This document shows, one piece after another, positions 33,698 through 40,485 of a stretch of 64,000 nucleotides of DNA (positions are counted from its first letter, which is position 1; the number at the start of each line of letters is the position of its first letter). Source of the stretch: a virus; the IMG/VR virus record IMGVR_UViG_3300031999_000009, positions 19,274 to 83,273 of that record; one strand, 5' to 3'. The position numbers and the translations under genes are program-made. Below the pieces are notes generated by a model. The model saw only the letters and a list, made by a program, of their open reading frames with translations. It ran no database searches and had not been told where the DNA came from.

Positions 33698-33978
33698 TGA
33701 AACGGATCACGGTGACGTGGCAGGAGACGACCACCTACGCGGTGTCGATTGTCGTGCCGGACGACTACCCGGAGACACTCGAAGAGTTCGCCTCGCCTGA
33801 GTGGAGCGCCTACCCACCGAGCGGTGATGGCGAGGAAGACTGGTGGGCCCGCGTCGAGGAGCAGTCACCTGATTGGATCCGGACTGGGTGCATTGAAGTG
33901 ACCGACCGCACGCTCACGGACCTTGAGCTCGACACGGGGCCGGAGTCCGACCACAACCCCGCCGAGCCTCCGCTCTGA
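33697..33978 (+). CDS. Small acidic hypothetical protein
   Basis: 93 residues, starting on the previous stop (TGATG). Begins with two beta strands (KRITVTWQETTTYAVSIVV); the rest is acidic and Pro-rich (DDYPETLEEF, PPSGDGEEDWW). No family recognised. Confidence 0.6.
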   Translation: MKRITVTWQETTTYAVSIVVPDDYPETLEEFASPEWSAYPPSGDGEEDWWARVEEQSPDWIRTGCIEVTDRTLTDLELDTGPESDHNPAEPPL

Positions 33979-33992
33979 TTCCGAGGTGACTC

Positions 33993-34163
33993 ATGACTGT
34001 TGTCGACAACGTCGTTGCAGCCTACAGACTCGCGCTGACCGTGGCCTCCTCGCGTGAGGACGTGACGAACATCATCGCCGAATTGACCCAGAGCATCCGC
34101 GCGCTCGACGTCGTGCGCCTCGAAGGGATCGAACAGCGTCGGAAGATGGGCACGCCCGCGTGA
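33993..34163 (+). CDS. Small helical protein
   Basis: 56 residues, ribosome site GAGGTGAC. All-helical: VVAAYRLALTVASSREDVTNIIAELTQ then LEGIEQRRKM. Short and of unknown role; coding is supported by spacing, ribosome site and the coupled tiny frame that follows. Confidence 0.5.
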   Translation: MTVVDNVVAAYRLALTVASSREDVTNIIAELTQSIRALDVVRLEGIEQRRKMGTPA

Positions 34164-34216
34164 AATTATTCGGAGCCGCCTTGGTTGCCGCCCCGTTGCT
34201 TCTTCTCACGGCCTAG
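34160..34216 (+). CDS. Very short hydrophobic peptide
   Basis: 18 residues from GTG overlapping the previous stop: MK then a hydrophobic run (LFGAALVAAPLLLLTA). It could be a tiny membrane peptide or a chance frame; its GTGA entry and TAGTG exit support coupling. Confidence 0.25.
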   Translation: MKLFGAALVAAPLLLLTA

Positions 34217-34314
34217 TGCGCGAGTCGGGATGGCGCGTGGCGATGGCCACGTGGTTGATCGTGTCCGCCGTGGTCGCGTCGATCTCTGTCGGCGCCTGGC
34301 TCCTCGCGCACTGA
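34216..34314 (+). CDS. Small single-pass membrane protein
   Basis: 32 residues from GTG overlapping the previous TAG. Residues 9-30 form one hydrophobic helix (MATWLIVSAVVASISVGAWLL). Micro-proteins of this kind recur several times in the early region. Coding status is likely but unproven. Confidence 0.4.
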   Translation: MRESGWRVAMATWLIVSAVVASISVGAWLLAH

Positions 34315-34344
34315 AATTAGTTAAAGATTTCGGGCGTGAGGGTG

Positions 34345-34373
34345 TTGACTCCTGCCGCGATTGATAGTATCAT
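34345..34373 (+). promoter_or_regulatory. Early promoter-operator, copy c (primase-polymerase)
   Basis: TTGACT, 17 bp, TATCAT, TGATAGTATCA over the -10; AT-rich ATTAGTTAAAGATTT upstream. Six bases after the -10 is an ATG (34380) in frame with the next gene, so either a leaderless start or a 30-base leader is possible. Confidence 0.88.
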
Positions 34374-34409
34374 TGTCTTATGTTGATGGAGACGATGATG
34401 GAGACAAAC

Positions 34410-35192
34410 ATGACCACTTGGGAATTCCCGAGCACCACGACAAGCGAGATTCACACCGTCACCCTGGTCGACCCGCGCACGAAGTTTCTGACGTGCACCT
34501 GCACTGGTTTCAAGTATCGCCGCGACTGCTGGCACACCAAGGCGGTCGCCGAAAAGATTTCCCCGGCGGTGGCACCGGCTGACAACAAATTTCTTCGAGC
34601 CGCGCTCGACTATCACAAGATGGGCTACCACGTGATTCCGGTCGAGCCGAACGGCAAGCGGCCACTCGTGCAGTGGAAAGATTTCATGACCGTCAAGCCG
34701 ACGCTGGGCCAGATCAAGACCTGGTGGATGCGCACCCCGAACGCCAACGTGGCGATTGTGCTCGGCCAGAACCGGTTTGCGGTGGACCTGGACGGCGGCG
34801 CCGAAGCCGAAAAATTATTGGCGGACGCGGGCATCGAGCTTCCCGCCGACGCGCCCCGCAGCAAGACAGGCGGCGGCAATCACGTGTTCCTGTCCGCGCC
34901 CACGCCGCAACCTGACCGAATCGGTCTGCTGAAGGCGGCCGAGCCGCTGGCCGGCGCACTGCCCACGCCGAAGGGCAAGCTGCGCCACGCGCAAATCGAC
35001 ATCCGCGGCCTCGGAATAATTATCGCGGCCCCGTCCGTGCACCCGAGCGGTGCCGTCTACACGTGGCTGTCGCCGCTGACGGCCACGCCGCCGATGGCGT
35101 CGGACGCGCTGCTGGAGCTCATCGCCTACGTGCCTCCGCCGCCACCGAAGAAGCCGCGGGCGCCGCGCAAGGCAAAGGTCGTGGTGTCATGA
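34410..35192 (+). CDS. SWIM zinc finger fused to a bifunctional primase-polymerase domain
   Basis: 260 residues. Residues 1-50 form a SWIM finger (L-T-C-T-C-x(8)-C-W-H). From about residue 58 there is an AEP-type primase-polymerase domain: G-Y-H-V-I-P-V-x-P-N-G-K-R-P, V-D-L-D-G-G (metal-binding D-x-D), K-T-G-G-G-N-H, and I-D-I-R-G-x-G-I-I-I-A-A-P-S-x-H-P-S-G. It makes primers or fills gaps. I prefer the ATG behind GGAGACAAAC because MTTWEF then aligns with the start of the SWIM-ligase; the alternative is the leaderless ATG at 34380. It is a short, single-domain form. Its neighbour is a ligase and Ku lies 8 kb away, suggesting end joining. Confidence 0.85.
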   Translation: MTTWEFPSTTTSEIHTVTLVDPRTKFLTCTCTGFKYRRDCWHTKAVAEKISPAVAPADNKFLRAALDYHKMGYHVIPVEPNGKRPLVQWKDFMTVKPTLGQIKTWWMRTPNANVAIVLGQNRFAVDLDGGAEAEKLLADAGIELPADAPRSKTGGGNHVFLSAPTPQPDRIGLLKAAEPLAGALPTPKGKLRHAQIDIRGLGIIIAAPSVHPSGAVYTWLSPLTATPPMASDALLELIAYVPPPPPKKPRAPRKAKVVVS

Positions 35193-35269
35193 AGAAAATA
35201 ATTCTCCTGGCCACCTTCTGCTGGCTCGTGCTGCTGCTCGGTCAATACGCGGGGCAGCACGGATGGTAG
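35189..35269 (+). CDS. Membrane micro-protein
   Basis: 26 residues, ATG overlapping the primase-polymerase stop (ATGA). MKK followed by a hydrophobic helix (IILLATFCWLVLLLG) and a polar end; resembles a signal peptide or a single-pass anchor. Overlaps the next gene by 7 bases. Confidence 0.45.
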   Translation: MKKIILLATFCWLVLLLGQYAGQHGW

Positions 35270-35490
35270 TCGCGACCTACCCGTCGTCGACTGAGCCTGG
35301 CGTCACACACACCGTCACGGTGAAGACGCGCCCCGGCACCAGGCAGGTGGCGTTGAAGTGCACGTGTAAAGGGTTCACGCGCGCGGCGCGCTGGCACTCC
35401 TGCTGGCATGTCCGCGAGGTGGCTCAACGAAATAATTATTTGACCGTGGTCGGCGGCGAGCTGTTCGGCTACACACCGGAGGCCAAATGA
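35263..35490 (+). CDS. Stand-alone SWIM zinc-finger protein
   Basis: 75 residues. Beta strand pair (H-T-V-T-V-K-T-R-P), then C-x-C-x(11)-C-x-H (L-K-C-T-C-K-G-F ... S-C-W-H-V-R-E-V). The same T-H-T-V-T-x-x lead-in occurs in the SWIM parts of the primase-polymerase and ligase, so the three are paralogues. Coupled to the ligase frame by ATGA. It may be a DNA- or protein-binding adaptor of the end-joining set. Confidence 0.7.
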   Translation: MVVATYPSSTEPGVTHTVTVKTRPGTRQVALKCTCKGFTRAARWHSCWHVREVAQRNNYLTVVGGELFGYTPEAK

Positions 35491-36635
35491 CCTGGGAGTT
35501 TGCGTCGAAGTCTAGCAGTGCTGTTCACACCGTGACGCTCCACCCCTCTGGCGAACTCGTGTGCACGTGCAGCGGCTGGCGTTTCAAGAAGCCTGGCAAG
35601 CCACGTGAGTGCACGCACATGACGGGGCTCATCAAAAAGAATTCGTGGTCACGGGACGTGAAGGGCGACCTCGTGATCATCAAAGAATCCGTCGAAAATA
35701 GTCCGAATTCGGTCGTGCCTCTCTTGACTCCGCCTGTCGATGATAGTATCATTGTTCTTGTAGGAGGGACACCAACAATGAACACAACGATGACCACCCC
35801 CACTCAGACGGCCCCGGACGCGCAGCTTGCGGTGGGCATGACCACCCCGGTGAGCGGTGCGGCGTTCAACGAAAAATATGGCGACGGCACCTGGTCGATG
35901 GACGAGAAGCTCGACGGCCACCGGTGCTTGGTCGTGAAGCGCGGCGAGGACATCAAGTGCTGGTCACGCGGCGGCGCCGGTCGTGCCAGCCTCGAAAAGA
36001 AAGTGACCCCAGCCATCCTGTCCGCCATCGCGCAGATGCCCGACGGCATCTACGACGGCGAGCTGATGATTCCCGGCGGCAACTCATGGAACGTGGTGGA
36101 CCTGGCCAGGCAGCACGAGCTGGTGGTCATCCTGTTCGACGTGCAGGAGATTCTGGGCCAGAACGTGTGCAAGGAACCACAGTCCATGCGGCGCGACCTG
36201 CTCGCGCAGGCGGTGGCGCACGTGAAGACGGACGCGGTGCGGTTGGTGGCCAGCTTCACGCCGGAGTGGGCGGTCATCGAAAAGATTTGGGCCGAGGGTG
36301 GCGAGGGCGTCATCGTCAAAAAGAATTCTGCCCCCTACCGCCCCGGCTACCGGTCGGATGCGTGGGTCAAGGTGAAGCAGCTGATGTCGGTGGTCGGCGT
36401 CATTACCGGGTTCAAGGCTGGCTCGTTCGGTCCCCACTCAGTAACCTGCGTGACCCTGGACAGCGGCGTCAAAACCCAGGTCAAGACACTGGACACCGTG
36501 ACGCTGGCGGCGATCGAAAAAAATCCCGAATCTTTCCTCGGCCACCGACTGGTGATTCAGTGCCAGCAGGTGGTGGCGTCGAGCGGCTGCCCGCGTCATC
36601 CGATGTGGGACCACATGGCGGGAGACACGGAATGA
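35487..36635 (+). CDS. ATP-dependent DNA ligase with N-terminal SWIM finger
   Basis: 382 residues as the full frame. Residues 1-47 are a SWIM finger (V-C-T-C-x(13)-C-T-H). The adenylation domain follows: motif I E-K-L-D-G-H-R with Lys141 as the AMP-accepting residue, motif III Y-D-G-E-L, motif IV E-G-V-I-V-K, motif V W-V-K-V-K, then a small OB domain. An internal promoter (35724-35752) and an ATG at 35778 behind TAGGAGGGACACC would give a 285-residue ligase without the finger, close in size to minimal viral ligases. So both a fused and a free form may be made. Seals DNA nicks; a role with Ku is inferred. Confidence 0.9.
   Translation: MTWEFASKSSSAVHTVTLHPSGELVCTCSGWRFKKPGKPRECTHMTGLIKKNSWSRDVKGDLVIIKESVENSPNSVVPLLTPPVDDSIIVLVGGTPTMNTTMTTPTQTAPDAQLAVGMTTPVSGAAFNEKYGDGTWSMDEKLDGHRCLVVKRGEDIKCWSRGGAGRASLEKKVTPAILSAIAQMPDGIYDGELMIPGGNSWNVVDLARQHELVVILFDVQEILGQNVCKEPQSMRRDLLAQAVAHVKTDAVRLVASFTPEWAVIEKIWAEGGEGVIVKKNSAPYRPGYRSDAWVKVKQLMSVVGVITGFKAGSFGPHSVTCVTLDSGVKTQVKTLDTVTLAAIEKNPESFLGHRLVIQCQQVVASSGCPRHPMWDHMAGDTE
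35724..35752 (+). promoter_or_regulatory. Early promoter-operator, copy d, inside the SWIM-ligase frame
   Basis: TTGACT, 17 bp, TATCAT. The operator is extended here to a 13-bp palindrome ATGATAGTATCAT. The upstream GAAAATAGTCCGAATTC tract is also coding. Start site predicted near 35759, just before the ribosome site of the short ligase form. Confidence 0.88.
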
Positions 36636-36949
36636 AAAATAAATTCCGCGCACTGCTCGCCCACTTGCGGCATCGCCTGTTTCACGGTGAGCACCATCAC
36701 CTGCAGGAGCACGGCGACCGCGAAATATTTCTTCGATGCTCACTGTGTGGGCTTCGATCGCCAGGCGTGCTCCTGGGGCCAGGGCCTCGTCCGGCGCTGG
36801 CTGGCGACCCCGTCCGTGCCAAGGCTCTTGTCGCCTCTGTCTCGCGCATCGTGCCACCGCTCGTGGCCGCGCCAGTGACAGCAGACGAGATTCGGTGGTT
36901 GGTCCACGAAGACGAAGACGACTTTCCTTCGATGCGACAGGTTCATTAG
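36632..36949 (+). CDS. Hypothetical protein with a C-x-x-C pair
   Basis: 105 residues, coupled to the ligase by ATGA. N-terminus basic and His-rich (KNKFRALLAHLRHRLFHGEHHHLQEHG), then R-C-S-L-C-G, a possible half zinc site with the nearby histidines; acidic C-terminus. No family recognised. Confidence 0.55.
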   Translation: MKNKFRALLAHLRHRLFHGEHHHLQEHGDREIFLRCSLCGLRSPGVLLGPGPRPALAGDPVRAKALVASVSRIVPPLVAAPVTADEIRWLVHEDEDDFPSMRQVH

Positions 36950-36958
36950 GAGACGACG

Positions 36959-37417
36959 ATGAAGGTATCAGAGGTCGGCTTGCTCGACGAATGCTTCACG
37001 CACATCGCGGAAGACGGAAAGCAGACCAGCTACGCGGTCACCAAGCTGGTTGAGTATCTGGCCGCCCACAATTGGGAGAAGGTGGTGGTGCCCGTCGAGG
37101 AGTTCCACGCGGCCTACTGTGTCAACAACCGCGGTGTCGAGCCTGACCGCATCGCTCGCCTGCTTCAGTGCGTGCCGGCGTTGGTGCGGCCGATCGTGTT
37201 CATCCACATGCCGGACAACTCGCACCTGTTGGTGGATGGCACGCACCGCTACGTGGCGCTCTTCGGGCTGAATCGAACGGAAATCTTCGCGCACATGGTG
37301 CCGTGGGACATCGCTAAGGACTTCATCCTCGAGGACATTCCCAACACGACACCCGAGCGGTTGATGCAGCACTCGCACCTCTCGCAACTTCGCGAGCTTC
37401 TCGGGATCGATCGGTAG
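36959..37417 (+). CDS. ParB/sulfiredoxin-like domain protein
   Basis: 152 residues behind GGAGACGACG. Contains VVVPVEEFHAAY and, near residue 80, P-I-V-F-I-H-M-P-D-N-S-H-L-L-V-D-G-T-H-R-Y-V-A-L, the D-G-x-H-R signature of the ParB/Srx fold. In ParB this fold is a CTPase; in other members a nuclease or phosphotransferase. No HTH DNA-binding domain is visible, so it is unlikely to bind parS alone. Confidence 0.7.
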   Translation: MKVSEVGLLDECFTHIAEDGKQTSYAVTKLVEYLAAHNWEKVVVPVEEFHAAYCVNNRGVEPDRIARLLQCVPALVRPIVFIHMPDNSHLLVDGTHRYVALFGLNRTEIFAHMVPWDIAKDFILEDIPNTTPERLMQHSHLSQLRELLGIDR

Positions 37418-37615
37418 ATGCCCACGCTGGTCATCACGATGGCAAATGGGTCCGTCCAGCGGCACAAGGGATGGACGCTGGAAATGGCCGAGCGGCTCAA
37501 GGCATCCTGGGCGCAGATCACCCCTCCACCGGTCTTCACGATCGCGTGGGAGGACATAGGAGACGACGATGGCGGTTACAAAAGCGGCAAAGCTCGACGA
37601 CCTCAATCTCGGTGA
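37418..37615 (+). CDS. Small hypothetical protein
   Basis: 65 residues starting right after the previous stop. MPTLVITMANGSVQRHKGWTLEMAERLKASW looks like a folded beta-beta-alpha start; the end is acidic then basic. It overlaps the next gene by 47 bases, so either the end is not important or one of the two starts is wrong. Confidence 0.45.
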   Translation: MPTLVITMANGSVQRHKGWTLEMAERLKASWAQITPPPVFTIAWEDIGDDDGGYKSGKARRPQSR

Positions 37616-37874
37616 TTTCGTCTATGACATGCACGACGGTTTGCGCCCGTTGCGCGAGCGCTTCGGCATCATCTCCATGGTGCAGTGGCACCACTCCAGC
37701 GAAAACGTCCAGCCGTTCGTCGGGCCCAAAGGGTGGAAGTTTCCGAACAAGGAGCTGCGCGTGATCGGCTTCACGGATGAAGGCCACGCCGTGTGTGGCT
37801 TCACCTACGACGGTATCCGCAGCGGCATTCTGGTGCTGTCGGACTTGGTCACTGGCCCAGACCCGAGGGATTGA
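37569..37874 (+). CDS. Small beta-rich hypothetical protein
   Basis: 101 residues behind TAGGAGACGACG. D-L-N-L-G-D-F-V-Y-D followed by several strands, a layout like small SH3-type domains. No family recognised. Its strong ribosome site makes it more certain than the overlapping frame before it. Confidence 0.6.
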   Translation: MAVTKAAKLDDLNLGDFVYDMHDGLRPLRERFGIISMVQWHHSSENVQPFVGPKGWKFPNKELRVIGFTDEGHAVCGFTYDGIRSGILVLSDLVTGPDPRD

Positions 37875-37876
37875 GC

Positions 37877-37990
37877 ATGTCAAGGTTCGTGGGAGTTGTG
37901 ATCGGTGCGTGTTTCGTCGTGGGCTGCCTCGCGCTGGCGATCGCCTTCGCCGCGTGGTCCGTCCATCTGGCGTGGAGCCAATTTCAATGA
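37877..37990 (+). CDS. Single-pass membrane micro-protein
   Basis: 37 residues: MSRF then a long hydrophobic stretch (VGVVIGACFVVGCLALAIAFAAW) and a short polar end. Coupled to the next gene by ATGA. Possibly a membrane protein acting early, e.g. in superinfection exclusion; unproven. Confidence 0.5.
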   Translation: MSRFVGVVIGACFVVGCLALAIAFAAWSVHLAWSQFQ

Positions 37991-38292
37991 CCTTCCAGGT
38001 CTGGCATCGTCGCCTTCCCACGTTCATGGAGAGCCGGCCGGAGGAACTTGTCGCCTTCCCGCAAGGGTGGCAGCACGTTGCTGACGTGGACGTGGACGCA
38101 TTGAACCAGGTCTTCGAGCGGACCAATAGCATCGACGCGCTGTGGACCGACAACCTGGAAGTGACGCTCCGCGTGGCTCCACCGCTTCGGTCGACGTCAG
38201 TCGGGGACGTGATCGTCGCGCCCAATGCGGTCGGCCTGAACGGACAGCCTGCCAGGCTTGAAATCGCGATGCTCGGTTACAAGGAGTTCTGA
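37987..38292 (+). CDS. Hypothetical protein
   Basis: 101 residues. Mixed alpha/beta (MTFQVWHRRLPTF, VEVTLRVAPPLRSTSVGDVIV). The closing LGYKEF is hydrophobic. Unknown family; located just before the methyltransferase-like gene. Confidence 0.55.
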   Translation: MTFQVWHRRLPTFMESRPEELVAFPQGWQHVADVDVDALNQVFERTNSIDALWTDNLEVTLRVAPPLRSTSVGDVIVAPNAVGLNGQPARLEIAMLGYKEF

Positions 38293-38293
38293 G

Positions 38294-39211
38294 ATGGTCA
38301 AGAACAGGAAGCGGGCCTACGCCGGCGTGCTGGACATTCCCGAGGGCGAGCAGAACGGCATCCGGATTCGCCACAAGCATCAACCGCCTGGCACTACGCT
38401 CCAGTCAGGCAACTTCCGCACGGCGTTGTTCGGCCAGAAATCGGAGAGCGTCACGTTCAAGGCCGCGACTATCTGGCACGAGCTGTCCGAGAAGGGCCAG
38501 GGCGTGTGGATGACGGACCTCCCGATCGAGCAGCGCCAGATGGACGAGCTCATCACCAAGGCCCGCGGACGGGTGCTGGTGGGCGGGCTTGGGCTGGGTT
38601 ACGCGGTGGTGGCGTTGTCGGCGATGCGCTCTGTTGAGGAAATCGTCGTGGTCGAGCGCAACCCTGACATCGTGGCGCTCGTGTGGGCGGCGACGGTCGC
38701 CAAGTGCCGCAAGGGCGTCCCCGTTTCCGTGGTGACCGAAGACTTGTTCGACTACTTGCTGTGGGCGACAGCCAAGCAGGAGAGGTTCGATTGGGGCCTC
38801 TTCGACATCTGGCAGGGCGACGGTGAAACGACCTTTCACCAGACCGTCGTGCCGCTGCGCGCCGCCGCCGCGCGTGTCGTTCGCGAGCTGGAGTGCTGGA
38901 ACGAAGACGTCATGCGCGGCCAGCTGATGATGGGCCTCCGGACGCGCCTGATGTTCCTGGGCGCAGCGGAAACGGCGAGTGTCGTGGGGTCTGATCTGAC
39001 GAAGGGCATGCCGACCCTCGAGTTCCTGTGCGAGCCGCACCAATCCATCTACACCGACTGGTCGGTGGCGTTCTGGCGCTGGTATCGCGAAAACGCTGGT
39101 GCCGCCAACATCGACGTGATGCTGGCACTTTACGCGTCCAGCTACGGTCGCCCAGAACGGGCAGCAACGCTAGCGCGATTCGAGGCACGCCATGAGCTTC
39201 AAGCTCGGTGA
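38294..39211 (+). CDS. SAM-dependent methyltransferase-like (spermidine-synthase fold)
   Basis: 305 residues. Near residue 95: R-V-L-V-G-G-L-G-L-G-Y-A-V-V-A-L, the glycine-rich SAM-binding loop, then I-V-V-V-E-R-N-P-D-I with the acidic residue that binds the SAM ribose, then V-T-E-D-L-F-D-Y and F-D-W-G-L-F-D-I-W in the positions of motifs III-IV. No N-P-P-Y or P-C DNA-methylase motif, so a small-molecule, protein or rRNA target is as likely as DNA. Start chosen at the ATG nearest the upstream stop. Confidence 0.7.
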   Translation: MVKNRKRAYAGVLDIPEGEQNGIRIRHKHQPPGTTLQSGNFRTALFGQKSESVTFKAATIWHELSEKGQGVWMTDLPIEQRQMDELITKARGRVLVGGLGLGYAVVALSAMRSVEEIVVVERNPDIVALVWAATVAKCRKGVPVSVVTEDLFDYLLWATAKQERFDWGLFDIWQGDGETTFHQTVVPLRAAAARVVRELECWNEDVMRGQLMMGLRTRLMFLGAAETASVVGSDLTKGMPTLEFLCEPHQSIYTDWSVAFWRWYRENAGAANIDVMLALYASSYGRPERAATLARFEARHELQAR

Positions 39212-39401
39212 GTTGCTCGGATCGGAAGAGATTCACGTGCGCCTGGAGTGTGCGACTGGGAAGGCTCCCTTCGATAGTCGACAGGACGCCAACCGCGCCC
39301 TCAAGCGATTGCCTCGGTCTGGGCCCACGCGGATGACGGTGTTCCGATGCGGCTATTGCGAGAAGTATCACCTCGGCCACCGTCGAGGAGCAGTTCTGTG
39401 A
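39192..39401 (+). CDS. Small zinc-binding protein
   Basis: 69 residues overlapping the methyltransferase gene by 20 bases. C-terminal F-R-C-G-Y-C-x-x-Y-H-L-G-H provides two cysteines and two histidines, a small treble-clef-like site seen in many short phage proteins. Coupled to the next gene. Confidence 0.6.
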   Translation: MSFKLGELLGSEEIHVRLECATGKAPFDSRQDANRALKRLPRSGPTRMTVFRCGYCEKYHLGHRRGAVL

Positions 39402-39565
39402 GTAAACGATGCCCACGATGCGAGTCGCCGGACCCGGCACGGCATCCCGCCATGCAGTTCGAGGGGGAAGTGCAAATCTGTGAGCACCCTTGGCACGGCA
39501 TACCAATCGACACGAGCACGAAGCGATTGGGAGCCCAGGCCAGAGCGGCCGAGGAGGGGAAGTGA
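39398..39565 (+). CDS. Small zinc-ribbon-like protein
   Basis: 55 residues from GTG overlapping the previous stop. Starts MSKRCPRCESPDPARH, a zinc-knuckle half; E-I/V-C-E-H-P-W-H further on could supply the other ligands. Unknown role. Confidence 0.55.
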   Translation: MSKRCPRCESPDPARHPAMQFEGEVQICEHPWHGIPIDTSTKRLGAQARAAEEGK

Positions 39566-39677
39566 GGGGACCAACTCCTCGGCGTCTTGGGCGCCACAAT
39601 CCCCGGCGCACGATACTGTTGCGACATCGACTCACGACATCCCTGTGGGGTCTTGGCCGCGAGCGAGGAGGAGAACG
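39566..39677 (+). other. Short intergenic stretch
   Basis: About 110 bases with no convincing gene, repeat copy or terminator. A GATACT near 39613 could be a weak -10 but lacks a proper -35. It ends in the GAGGAGGAGAACG ribosome site of the next gene. Confidence 0.3.
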
Positions 39678-40112
39678 ATGAGTGCCAAGAGAAAGGTTCA
39701 GATTCCGTCCATTGGCGACCTGTTGGTGCTCGCCGCACCGTGGCAATTCCACGTGGTGAATGAGCATCGGAACGCCACGCTTGTCGCTCACATGGGGAAA
39801 ACAGTGCCAGGCCGGTCCTATTACCCGCTGGGCGTCACCCAAGCCGCGTCATGGCACCCGTTGCCTTCGACGCTCTGGTGCACGATCCCCTCCGGCGCCG
39901 TGCTCCGCGTCTCGCGTATCTACATCCGCGCTGGTGCGGCCGCCTACGACTCAGTGACGTTCTGGTGGAAGCCATCGCCGAAGGCGAAATCGGTTCGATT
40001 CTTCGCTCGACTGCCAGATGTGAACAAGATGTCGGTGCGCTCTGATGCCTGGACCGCCCGAGACGAGGCCGACCCGGTCCTTGGTGCCCGAGCGATCGAA
40101 TTGGAGGAGTGA
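39678..40112 (+). CDS. Hypothetical protein
   Basis: 144 residues, ribosome site GAGGAGGAGAACG. Beta-rich, aromatic (PWQFHVVNEHRNATLVAHMGK, SVTFWWKPSPKAKSVRFFARLP). No motif recognised. Its end overlaps the next start. Confidence 0.55.
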   Translation: MSAKRKVQIPSIGDLLVLAAPWQFHVVNEHRNATLVAHMGKTVPGRSYYPLGVTQAASWHPLPSTLWCTIPSGAVLRVSRIYIRAGAAAYDSVTFWWKPSPKAKSVRFFARLPDVNKMSVRSDAWTARDEADPVLGARAIELEE

Positions 40113-40294
40113 TGACATGCGTGAACTGCGGTAAGAATGAGGCGCCGCTGGTGATTTGCGACCAGTGCCGCCAGTCCTATCCCGGCGACCCGCAGGTGCT
40201 CGAAATGATGGTGCACGCGTTCCAGCTGTATCGCGTGCCTGTCCTTGAGGCGTCCCCGGCTCCGTCGTGGCCGAAGAAGGTCGATCCGCAATGA
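40112..40294 (+). CDS. Small zinc-finger-like protein
   Basis: 60 residues. MTCVNCGKNEAPLVICDQCRQSYPGD: two C-x-x-C pairs spaced like a small zinc ribbon, then a helix (VLEMMVHAFQLY). A GTG one codon upstream is an alternative start. Unknown role. Confidence 0.6.
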   Translation: MTCVNCGKNEAPLVICDQCRQSYPGDPQVLEMMVHAFQLYRVPVLEASPAPSWPKKVDPQ

Positions 40295-40485
40295 GCTTCA
40301 TTCGCGTGCTCTGGGCACAGCGCGGCGGCCACATCCATTGTCGCGTGTTCGTTTCGAAGACGGAGGACGGCCCAGGCCATGCGTCCGGCAATCTCGTGTT
40401 CGACGTAGACGAGTGGCCCTGGGTGGCCCGCCGACTTGCGTATGTGGCTGGGATGGTTGTCGTTCACGAAGGAGACAACACGTGA
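40291..40485 (+). CDS. Small hypothetical protein
   Basis: 64 residues, ATGA overlap with the previous gene. Strands HIHCRVFVSKTED and NLVFDVDEWPWV, then a helix. Coupled to the helicase gene by GTGA. Confidence 0.5.
   Translation: MSFIRVLWAQRGGHIHCRVFVSKTEDGPGHASGNLVFDVDEWPWVARRLAYVAGMVVVHEGDNT

Noticed and set aside
39745-39765. A third parS-like site (AATTCCACGTGGTGAA)
   Set aside because: Only the central CCACGTGG is shared and it lies inside a gene; the outer arms do not match.
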